From Desulfovibrio sp. An276 (lineage in GTDB: Bacteria; Desulfobacterota; Desulfovibrionia; Desulfovibrionales; Desulfovibrionaceae), in NCBI RefSeq assembly GCF_002159665.1, contig NZ_NFJC01000010.1, positions 1 through 64,000 on the forward strand: a stretch of 64,000 bases of DNA. The letters are read 5' to 3'. The notes under the pieces were generated by a model. The model worked only from the letters and a program-made list of their open reading frames with translations, ran no database searches and was not told where the DNA came from. How positions within the stretch are numbered: the stretch's first letter is position 1; each line of letters starts with the position of its first letter. The position numbers and the translations under genes are program-made. This document shows, piece by piece, positions 9,481-17,258 of the stretch.

Positions 9481-9883
9481 GTTTCAACTTCTATAACATT
9501 AATTTTCTGTCAAAATACAGCAAATAATATGTGTGCGGACTTTTTAATTTGAAAAATAAGTATTTTACATATTTATAAATATTGTAGTTCTGAGAACAAG
9601 TATCTGCCAATTTCCTTAAAAGAGTACTAAACAACTCATAAAATTTTGTATACAAAACAGGCAAGTATATCAACAAGAAAAGATAATTTTGCAGATTTTT
9701 TTTATAACATATTTGATAATATGATAAAAATTGTTGTAACATGGAAAAATGCAATTTATATTAAAATTTTGTTATCTTTAAATATATGAAAAATATCATG
9801 GTACAAATATGTAACATAATTTTTTCAATATTTGAAACTTATGGGAAACTGTATTCATTTTATGAATTTGTTGTGATACAGAA
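9481..9883. promoter_or_regulatory. AT-rich intergenic region upstream of the AraC gene
   Basis: About 400 bp with very high A+T between the last thioesterase gene and the AraC gene, both on the minus strand. No protein is convincing in it. It should hold the promoter of the AraC gene. An inverted repeat TTTCAA-TAT-TTGAAA lies at 9823-9837 and a single TTTCAA at 9482-9487; the same half-site occurs in the palindromes at 41651 and 41984. No intrinsic terminator for the thioesterase operon is obvious. Confidence 0.5.
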
Positions 9884-10621
9884 TCAGGAAAGCTCTGTGG
9901 TTATATGTCGCAACAGGACAGATGGATCGGAGGAGAAAAAGACATGCTCTCCTTCACAGCGGACAAACTTGCAGGATCTTGTGCTGTATTTTGCCCATTT
10001 CCGGGCCGTTTCTTCCGGAATAATCGTGTCCCTGCTTCCGTGCATAACCAGAATGGGCGCAGCAAGCGCAGGTCTCGGCCCCTCGTAGACAAGTTCCTCG
10101 TCCAGCGCGAAATCCGCGCGCAGGCTCGGCAAAAAGAGCGCAAGCAGGTCGGGGATATTGAGCACTGTTTCCGGAGTCAGCCTGAAGCGGCGAAGCGCAT
10201 CAACAAATTCTTCCTGTGGCAGGGACGAGATACGGAAAGGGGGAGGGCAATGAGGCGCCCTGCTGCCGGAAACGGCCAAAAGTCTTGGAATCAGTCCCTG
10301 CCCTTGCAGGGCCAGCGCCACCTCGAAGGCAAGACTTGCGCCGAAGCAGTGTCCGTACAGGACAAAGTCACGCTGCGCGTAGGGAGCGATCAGGGAAGAA
10401 AGCACTTCTACCAGCTCCTGCAGACTGGTTACCGGAGGCTCTGCCAGGCGCTTTTCGCGTCCGGGCAGGGCTATGGGGCAGACCTGGAACGGGGCAGCAA
10501 GGAGGCGCTGCCAGTCCCTGAACAGGGACACGCCTCCTCCGGCATGGGAAAGGCAGAATAGGGGCAGGGCTCCTTCCCTGGGAGGGCTTGGAAGCCATCT
10601 GGAAATCCGATCCTCGTTCAT
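9884..10621 (-). CDS. Type II thioesterase with Cys in the nucleophile position
   Basis: A 245-aa alpha/beta hydrolase of the discrete NRPS/PKS thioesterase family (GrsT/RifR/YbtT type), which clears misprimed carrier proteins or, in some systems, releases product. The start at 10621 (MNEDRISRWL) gives the normal family length. The nucleophile elbow reads GHCFGAS, so Cys92 replaces the usual Ser of GHSMG. The acid (MHGSRD, about residue 200) and the His (GEHVFF, about 226) are in place. It lies 28 bp after the other thioesterase gene. It is last in the biosynthetic operon. Confidence 0.88.
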   Translation of the reverse strand: MNEDRISRWLPSPPREGALPLFCLSHAGGGVSLFRDWQRLLAAPFQVCPIALPGREKRLAEPPVTSLQELVEVLSSLIAPYAQRDFVLYGHCFGASLAFEVALALQGQGLIPRLLAVSGSRAPHCPPPFRISSLPQEEFVDALRRFRLTPETVLNIPDLLALFLPSLRADFALDEELVYEGPRPALAAPILVMHGSRDTIIPEETARKWAKYSTRSCKFVRCEGEHVFFSSDPSVLLRHITTELS

Positions 10622-10649
10622 GAAAAACCTCGTTTTGCCAGGCGGGCGT

Positions 10650-11447
10650 TCAGATGCGGCAGTCTTTTTGAATGAGTTGGCGCAGGCGGCGCAGGAGCTG
10701 GTCGCGGCTTTCATTGATGTAGAAGTGGCCGCCATCAAAAAAATCAATGGAGCAGGGTGAATCCGTGACATCCTGCCACTGTGCCAGAAGCTCCAGGGGG
10801 GAGTCCTCGTCCTCGCGACCGCAAAAGACATGGAGTGGCAGATGCAGGCAGGGTGTGCGCAATGCCCTGTGCGTTTCAAGCAGGCGGAAGTCCGCGCGCA
10901 CTATGGGAAGCATCATGTCGAGCAGTTCCCTCTGCTGCAGTACCTCTTCCGGGGTGCCGCCAAGACGACGCATCTCGTCTATCAGCGCCTCGTCAGGCAT
11001 GTTGTGCAGATCTTTTCTCCTGTTGGGCAGATGGGGCGGGTAACGCCCAGAAACAATGAGCCCCTGGGGAAGAGCAGCTCCCTGTTCCTGCAGCACGCGG
11101 GAGGTTTCCAGGGCAAGGACGCTGCCGAGGCTGTGGCCAAAAATGTAATAGGGGGACATTGTATACGGGAGTATGGCGCAGGCTGCTTCCCTTGCCGCCT
11201 GCATCAGGGTGGGTGCAAAGGGCTCGTCCATGCGCGATCCCCTGCCAGGCAACTCTGTCGGGCAGATGAGGCAGACGTCCGCAAGGCCTGTCTGCCACTG
11301 TCTGTAGAGCTCGCTTGTGCCTCCGGCATAGGAGAAGCAGAAAAGCCTGGGAAGAGGGCAGGAGCCCGCAGGATCCTGACGCGGCATGTTGGGAAGCCAG
11401 GTGGAGGCGGCCTTTTCCGAAAAACTGTCTTGGCTTGAGTTGGGCAC
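10650..11447 (-). CDS. Type II thioesterase
   Basis: A 265-aa discrete thioesterase of the same family with a canonical GHSLGS elbow (Ser106), an oxyanion-side FCFSYAGG motif near residue 36, and a catalytic His in FFDGGHFYIN near the C-terminus. The start is a GTG at 11447 with GGGAG about 10 nt upstream; the ATG at 11387 lacks a ribosome site. Because none of the NRPS/PKS proteins has a fused thioesterase, one of the two discrete enzymes, or the free C domain, must release the finished chain. Confidence 0.87.
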   Translation of the reverse strand: MPNSSQDSFSEKAASTWLPNMPRQDPAGSCPLPRLFCFSYAGGTSELYRQWQTGLADVCLICPTELPGRGSRMDEPFAPTLMQAAREAACAILPYTMSPYYIFGHSLGSVLALETSRVLQEQGAALPQGLIVSGRYPPHLPNRRKDLHNMPDEALIDEMRRLGGTPEEVLQQRELLDMMLPIVRADFRLLETHRALRTPCLHLPLHVFCGREDEDSPLELLAQWQDVTDSPCSIDFFDGGHFYINESRDQLLRRLRQLIQKDCRI

Positions 11448-11473
11448 GGCTTGTATGCTCCCGTATGGTTTGC

Positions 11474-11531
11474 GCCGGGCAGGCAGAAAGGGCGCCTCCC
11501 TCGCGAAGAGGTCGTCCTTTCTGCGCCCGGC
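11474..11531 (-). promoter_or_regulatory. Stem-loop between the free C domain and the thioesterases
   Basis: Arms GCCGGGC-AG-GCAGAAAGG (11474-11491) and CCTTTCTGC-GCCCGGC (11516-11531) pair as 9 + 7 bp around a 2-nt bulge, with a 24-nt apical region. It sits in the 127-bp gap after the stand-alone C domain gene. No U-run follows on the minus strand, so it looks like an RNA-processing or attenuation element more than a terminator. Confidence 0.45.
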
Positions 11532-11574
11532 AGTGTGTGACGTATCAGGAAGACTGCATTCTCAAAACACGCGA

Positions 11575-12936
11575 CTAGGTCAGGTGTTCCTCGTCAAGCA
11601 GGGCAAGGGCGCTGACCTCGTCAAGAGTTTGCTCCGGATGACTGGCCAAAGCCTTGAGCGCTTCGCGCAGGCGTTCGGTAAAGGCCTGTATTTTTTCCTC
11701 GGTGAAGAAATCTCTGCTGTAGATGATGGCAACGCGCAGGGATGCGCCCGGAAAAACCATCATGGACAGAGGAAAGCTCAGATTCGAGTTCATGTAGGCA
11801 GCATTCAGGCTGAAGGCCGCAGACTCCTTTTCCCCCTCTCCCGTAGCGTGGTTTTCAAAGATGAGGTACGAATTGAAGGGAATCTTGCCCGGTTCACGGC
11901 CCATCTGTATCCATTGCTGAATGGGCGTGTACTGATGTTCCATGCTTTCCAGCTGCAGGGAACGCAGCTCTTTGAGCCACAAGCAGACCTTCTTGTCTCC
12001 AGGGCAGTGCAGATTGTAGGGAACACCGTCTATGAGTACGCCGAAGACCTGATCGATATGCTCAAGCTCCACGGGCCGCGAGGCGGCAACAGTGAGCATG
12101 AGAGCGCGTCTTTCCGGGGAAAGGCGGGACATGATGAGTGCCCAGGCAGCCTGATAGAGGACATTCAGGGTGACACCCATGGCTTTTGCGGCCTCTTCCA
12201 GCTCGGCTGTTTCTTCGGCCGTGAAGACCAGATGGTGTATTTGATCGGCTTCCACGGGTCCGGGGTGTTCCTGCGTGTTCATGAAGGGCAGGCGGGGAGT
12301 GACGGCGTCGTGGAGACGCTCCTGCCACCAGGCTATGTCCTCGGAGTTGTCCCTTCTGCGGTACCACGTGACATAGTCGTGCATGGAGGGGAAGGGGGTA
12401 ATGTCCGGTTCTTCCCCCTTTGCCAGGCTGGCGTAAATGTGGGCAAAGAGGTTGAATGATGCGCCAAGGGACCAGCCGTCAAAGACAAGATGGCTCAGGG
12501 TCAGCGTCATGACAAAGAGCCTGTCCTCCATCTGCGTCAGGGCGAGCCGCATGAGTGGGGGGACGAGGAAATCAAAGGGCTTTTGGGAATCCTCCATGAG
12601 CCAGGCAAAGACGGCTGCGGTACGAGCTTCTTCGGAAAGAGAACGCAAGTCCTGAAAGAAGAAGGGGAGCCGGGCATGGTCGTGCACAGCCTGAAAGGAC
12701 TGGCTTGTCCCCTCGCAGTGGAAGGATGTGCGCAAGGATGGATGGCGTGCCACGACGATTTCCCAGGATTGTTGCACCAGCTCGGGTCTGATTTCGCCTG
12801 ACAGGTAGTAGGTATACTGCTGCTGGAAGGCCAGACCGCTCGGCGTCAGCCTGGAAATGTCCAGGATGAAGTTTTGCACCGGCGTCAGGGGAAAGATCTC
12901 TTCAATCTTGTAGGAAAGGGACTGGGATGCTGTCAT
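11575..12936 (-). CDS. Stand-alone NRPS condensation domain
   Basis: A 453-aa protein that is a complete condensation (C) domain and nothing else: the N-terminal EEIFPLTPVQNFIL motif, the catalytic motif SHLVFDG (His149, Asp153, Gly154; the first His of HHxxxDG is Ser), and later core motifs through about residue 420. The start at 12936 overlaps the stop of the PKS gene upstream (ATGA) and has GGAG 8 nt before it. Free C domains can release a chain by amide or ester formation or replace a dead in-line domain. The preceding protein ends in a decayed C domain, so complementation is plausible. Confidence 0.9.
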   Translation of the reverse strand: MTASQSLSYKIEEIFPLTPVQNFILDISRLTPSGLAFQQQYTYYLSGEIRPELVQQSWEIVVARHPSLRTSFHCEGTSQSFQAVHDHARLPFFFQDLRSLSEEARTAAVFAWLMEDSQKPFDFLVPPLMRLALTQMEDRLFVMTLTLSHLVFDGWSLGASFNLFAHIYASLAKGEEPDITPFPSMHDYVTWYRRRDNSEDIAWWQERLHDAVTPRLPFMNTQEHPGPVEADQIHHLVFTAEETAELEEAAKAMGVTLNVLYQAAWALIMSRLSPERRALMLTVAASRPVELEHIDQVFGVLIDGVPYNLHCPGDKKVCLWLKELRSLQLESMEHQYTPIQQWIQMGREPGKIPFNSYLIFENHATGEGEKESAAFSLNAAYMNSNLSFPLSMMVFPGASLRVAIIYSRDFFTEEKIQAFTERLREALKALASHPEQTLDEVSALALLDEEHLT

Positions 12937-15900
12937 TTCCGGGCTCCGCAAAGTTGGCTGAGGATGGTGTCAAGGTCTGCCTGGGTCAGTTCAGAGTCGG
13001 GGAATTCCGCAACGAGGTAGCGTTGTGCCACAGGGCTTGTCATGCCAAGTTCTGCAATGCGCGCGGCGCTGGCAGGGAAGGCCTTGTGAAGCGCCATGGC
13101 AATGTCGCGGGCCCCCGGGGCAAAGCGCACGCTCAGGTGCAGGCAGTCTGCGCAAAGCCCAACCTGGCAGCTTGCAGGGCTGTCGCTTTTCCTGTCCCCG
13201 GGGCTGACAATTCCGGACACAAGGCTGTCTGTCGCGCTGTCACCCCAAAAGGCGAAGGCAAGGCCTGGCTGTTCCTGCCCGGAACCGGAGATCCAGGGAG
13301 AGGAGCCCTGCTGCAGGAAGGAGCGTGTGTGCTGCTTGACATGGGGAATGACCGCAGCCGCGTCTTCCTCTTCGCAAAGGGGCAACGCGTGGTAGAGGGC
13401 CAGGGACCCCACAGTGCCTGCACAACTGCCCGAGGGCATCCTCAGATGACGTCCGTCGCTTTGGCAGAAGAGCCGTTTGCCTGTCGGATTCTCCCTTGTC
13501 TCGCTTTTGCCGAGGGCGAGGCTGACTGCAGCAAGAACCATTTCTTCGAGAGTGGCGCGGCAGGCAATTGCTGCAGCCCCGAGCCTTTCCGTCTCTTCCT
13601 TGGTAAGCATGCAGTCGAGCGTTGCAAGATCCTGTTCCGTGCAAAGGACCTCTTCCTCAGGCAGGGACGTGTCGGCGTGTTCACCCTGGTCTTGCCGTGC
13701 AAGATCCTCCAGCCAGAGCTTCCAGGAAGAGTCTTCCCCTTCCGGAAGAGCACCGTTACGCAGAAATGCCGTGATATCCCTGTCAAGGATTTCCATGGAT
13801 TTTTGGTCCGCAAGGGCTGTGTGAACAAGCAGGACAAGCAGGGGAGGACTCGAATTTTTGCCTGCGCAAAAGCCCAGAGACCAGGCCTTCAGGCGCTCGG
13901 TCTGCAATCGCTTGGCGAGCCTCAGGCATTCCTGCTCAAGGATGGTACGCTCCGGCTGCCCGTCAACAAGGGGAATGTCTTCCATGCTTTCCACATTGTT
14001 CTGGCTCCAGTCGCTCTCGCTCACTGCCGCGAGGCGCAGGGACGTGCCGCTCCAGGCCATGCGCAGGGCATCGTGACGCCTTGCGAGAGCACTGGCAAGG
14101 CGTCCTGCACCAGCGAGATCCAGGTCCTGAGGGCAGGCAAAGACGCTGTAGCGGGCAAGTCCGTCCAGCCCCTTGCCAAGACGCCGAACAAGGTAATGCG
14201 GAACTGGAACAGGTCCGGGCCTGACTGCTCTTTCCGCAGTGCCCAGGCGGGAGCGTTTGGCCAGATTTCTGATGGTTCCTGCCTCAAAGACGTCCTTGGA
14301 GGTAAAGGTCAGCCCCATGCCGGCAGCCTGCCGGACCATCTGCATGACCTGAATGGAATTGCCCCCAAGTTCCACAAAATCATCGCAAACGCCAATGTGA
14401 TCCACAAAGAGCAATTCTTCCCAGAGGGAGACTAGCAGGCGTTCCACGTCGCCTTTTGGGGCTTCATAGGTTGTGCGGCAGGAGCGGGTGTACTTTTCCA
14501 TTCCCTTGTCCGTTCCGGACCTCTCGTGGTTATCCGCGAGCAGGGAGCCCCCGCCTCCGGCGACCTGGACGGCCTGAACGGCGCCGGGTGCGATCCAGTA
14601 CCTTTTGGGGGTGAAGGCAGTCTCCGGCAGGGGGCAGCGATAGGGCACAAAGGGAGCAAAATAGGATTCCCAATCTATGGCTGCGCCGTGCTGCCAGCAT
14701 TCGGCCGCGATGTCGGCAAGACCGCGCTCTGAAGGTTTTCCCGCAGTTTTCAGGGGATCCAGGCCGGGTATGACACGCAGCTTCTCCCCTGGTTGCTGTG
14801 TTGCGAGGGAGCGCAGGACATTGCCGGGACCTGCCTCTATGCCCAGGGCTGCGCGTGTACGCAGCGTGGCAAGCCCTCTGGCAAACTGCACGGTGCTGCG
14901 CAGATGCCTGACCCAATAGTCGGCAGTGGCCATTTCGCTGCCGGCCCAGGTCCCGGTCAGATTGCTTACAAGAGGCAGCTGGGGCGGACGCAGTCCGAAG
15001 GACGAGACAAGTGTGCCAAATTCCTCCATGATGCCTTCCATGCTGGCGGAATGAAAGGCATGGGATGTCTTGAGCCAGGTGGCTCTCTGACCGTGTTCTG
15101 CCACGGCCTGTGCGCAGCGTTCCAGAGCCTGTTCGTCGCCCGTGAGAACGCAGTTGGCCGCGCTGTTGATGAGGGAGATTTCCACACCGGCAAAGGCCGC
15201 GCCAAGGACTTCGCGCACACGCGAGTGGTGCAGGGAAACGACCAGCATCCTGCCCCTGGGAGCCCTTTGCATGAGAGAGCCGCGCAGGGTGACAAGACGC
15301 ATGCCGTCTTCCGGGGAAAAGACGCCCGCGAGGCAGGCAGCCGTATATTCTCCCAGGCTGTGACCTATCAGGCAGTCGGGGCGCACACCGCGTTCCATGA
15401 GTGTTGTCGCGAGCGCAAGCTCCAGGGCAAACAGCAGGGGCTGGGCAGTTCCGGTCTCGCAAAGAGCCTCGGCGGCTTGCGCGTCTCCTTCCCAGCAGGA
15501 GCGCAGCAAGGACTCTAGGTCCGGCCCGTGTGCGTTCTTGCACAGGGCACTGAGATTTTTGAAATGAATACGAAATTCCTTTTCGTTTTCAAAAAAGGAA
15601 CGCGCCATGTATGGGTGCAGATTGCCCTGACCGGGGAAGAGGAAGGCCAGACCAGGCTCCCTGTCCTGCACATACTGGGGCACAATTTCCTGCTGCAGTT
15701 TTTCGGCTGCCTCGGCAAGGGAGGCTGCGACAACGCAGCCGCGAAACGGCTGTGCCTTGCGCCCCTTTGCCAGGGTGGCAGCCGCATCCGCAAGGCAAGG
15801 GGTATTTTCTTCGCCGGAGCGGTTCTGGAAAAAGTTTCGCAGGTCTGCCTGGGTCCTGGTGTATGCCTCCTCGTTGTGAGCGGAAAAAACCACTGGCATT

Positions 15901-17246
15901 CGCCCCTGTACCGGAATGCGTTCGGGTCTGTCCGGGGCGTTTTGCATGATGATGTGCACATTTGTGCCGCCTATGCCGAAGGCGCTGACTCCGCCAAGAA
16001 CCGTGCCCTCATCAGGCAGCTTGCAGTTTGTGCTGCTGATGGTGAAGGGTGCAAGACCGCCGAAGGCCGGGTTTGGACGCACGAAGTTGGCTGTACCCGG
16101 CACAAGGCGATGGTGCAGGCAAAGGCTTGCCTTGGCAAAGCTCGCGAGCCCTGCGGCTGCGTCCAGATGTCCGATGTTACCCTTGAGCGAGCCAAGGATA
16201 ATGTGCCCTTCATCTGGCCCGGAAGGGGATCCCTGACCATAGGCCTGCTTGAGCGCGGCAATCTCGATGGGATCACCCAGGGGGGTCGCAGTGCCATGCC
16301 CTTCCACAAAATCCACGTCCCCGGCATTGATGCCGGCCAGCGAGATGGCCGAGGATATGGCCAGAGCCTGGCCGCTGATGCTTGGAGCCGTGTAGCCGAC
16401 CTTGTCCGAGCCGTCGTTGGTGGCAGCGCTTGCACGGACTACTGCCAGAATGTTGTCCCTGTCTCGCTGTGCATCTGCAAGGCGCTTCAAAAGCACTGCC
16501 AAAACACCGTTGCCAAAGATGGTGCCATTGGCGCCTGCGTCGTAGGGGCGGCAGCGTCCGTCCGGGGAGCGCATCCCGCCAGGCAGATAGATGTAGCCAA
16601 GGTTTTCCGGCAGCATGACCGTGCAGGCAGTTACCAGGGCGCGGTCGCAGTCTTCGGCCAAAAGGGACTGGCAGGCTACATGCACGCTGAGCAGCGATGA
16701 GGAGCAGGAGGATTGCACGGCCATGGCCGGTCCGTGAAAATTGCACTTGTAGGCTATGCGCGTGGCAAGGTAATCCTTGTCGCAGCCAATGACAGCTTCC
16801 GTTACGTCCAGGGCACCGGACAAAATGTGGTAATACAGGTACCCAGTGAGATAACCGCTCATGTCCGAACTGGCAAAGACGCCGGTCCGCACACCCTTGC
16901 TGTCCTCCGGCACGTAGCCAGCGTTCTCAAAGGCCCTCCAGGCGTATTCCAGGACAAGCCTGTGCTGGGGATCCATGATGCTGGCGTCCCTTGGGGAAAA
17001 ACCGAAGAAGTCGGCGTCAAAGAGATCGAAATCCCTGAGAGAGCTGCGCATGGACACGTAGTCGGGTTCGTGACGCAACCGGGAGTGAAGTCCTGCTGCC
17101 AGAATTTCCTCGGGTATGGGCTCCATGCTTTGCCGACCAGCCACAAGATTCTCCCAGAATTCCTGGACTGTGTCCGCTCCGGGCAATCGGGCGGCCATGC
17201 CTATGACAGCAATGCAGTTATCGTCATACGGATAGGTCTTGCTCAC
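12933..17246 (-). CDS. Type I PKS module: KS-AT-ACP plus degenerate C domain
   Basis: A 1437-aa protein. KS, residues 10-440: active-site Cys181 (VQSSCSSSL), His317 (VEGHGTATPLGDP), His360 (GNIGHLDAAAG). AT, 535-830: Ser630 in GHSLGEY and a HAFH motif at 729-732, the type that selects malonyl-CoA. ACP, 930-1000: Ser964 in LGGNSIQVM. Residues 1015-1437 resemble a condensation domain, but HHxxxDG has become VHTALAD, so the essential Asp-Gly is lost. No KR, DH or ER is present, so it should add an unreduced malonate unit. It starts 12 bp after the stop of the C-A-MT-T gene and is coupled to the free C domain. Confidence 0.92.
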   Translation of the reverse strand: MSKTYPYDDNCIAVIGMAARLPGADTVQEFWENLVAGRQSMEPIPEEILAAGLHSRLRHEPDYVSMRSSLRDFDLFDADFFGFSPRDASIMDPQHRLVLEYAWRAFENAGYVPEDSKGVRTGVFASSDMSGYLTGYLYYHILSGALDVTEAVIGCDKDYLATRIAYKCNFHGPAMAVQSSCSSSLLSVHVACQSLLAEDCDRALVTACTVMLPENLGYIYLPGGMRSPDGRCRPYDAGANGTIFGNGVLAVLLKRLADAQRDRDNILAVVRASAATNDGSDKVGYTAPSISGQALAISSAISLAGINAGDVDFVEGHGTATPLGDPIEIAALKQAYGQGSPSGPDEGHIILGSLKGNIGHLDAAAGLASFAKASLCLHHRLVPGTANFVRPNPAFGGLAPFTISSTNCKLPDEGTVLGGVSAFGIGGTNVHIIMQNAPDRPERIPVQGRMPVVFSAHNEEAYTRTQADLRNFFQNRSGEENTPCLADAAATLAKGRKAQPFRGCVVAASLAEAAEKLQQEIVPQYVQDREPGLAFLFPGQGNLHPYMARSFFENEKEFRIHFKNLSALCKNAHGPDLESLLRSCWEGDAQAAEALCETGTAQPLLFALELALATTLMERGVRPDCLIGHSLGEYTAACLAGVFSPEDGMRLVTLRGSLMQRAPRGRMLVVSLHHSRVREVLGAAFAGVEISLINSAANCVLTGDEQALERCAQAVAEHGQRATWLKTSHAFHSASMEGIMEEFGTLVSSFGLRPPQLPLVSNLTGTWAGSEMATADYWVRHLRSTVQFARGLATLRTRAALGIEAGPGNVLRSLATQQPGEKLRVIPGLDPLKTAGKPSERGLADIAAECWQHGAAIDWESYFAPFVPYRCPLPETAFTPKRYWIAPGAVQAVQVAGGGGSLLADNHERSGTDKGMEKYTRSCRTTYEAPKGDVERLLVSLWEELLFVDHIGVCDDFVELGGNSIQVMQMVRQAAGMGLTFTSKDVFEAGTIRNLAKRSRLGTAERAVRPGPVPVPHYLVRRLGKGLDGLARYSVFACPQDLDLAGAGRLASALARRHDALRMAWSGTSLRLAAVSESDWSQNNVESMEDIPLVDGQPERTILEQECLRLAKRLQTERLKAWSLGFCAGKNSSPPLLVLLVHTALADQKSMEILDRDITAFLRNGALPEGEDSSWKLWLEDLARQDQGEHADTSLPEEEVLCTEQDLATLDCMLTKEETERLGAAAIACRATLEEMVLAAVSLALGKSETRENPTGKRLFCQSDGRHLRMPSGSCAGTVGSLALYHALPLCEEEDAAAVIPHVKQHTRSFLQQGSSPWISGSGQEQPGLAFAFWGDSATDSLVSGIVSPGDRKSDSPASCQVGLCADCLHLSVRFAPGARDIAMALHKAFPASAARIAELGMTSPVAQRYLVAEFPDSELTQADLDTILSQLCGARK

Positions 17247-17258
17247 GGTCTGTACTCC

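Noticed and set aside
9491-9754. 87-codon open frame in the AT-rich region
   Set aside because: Low-complexity Leu/Tyr/Phe-rich translation, no ribosome site, no motif.
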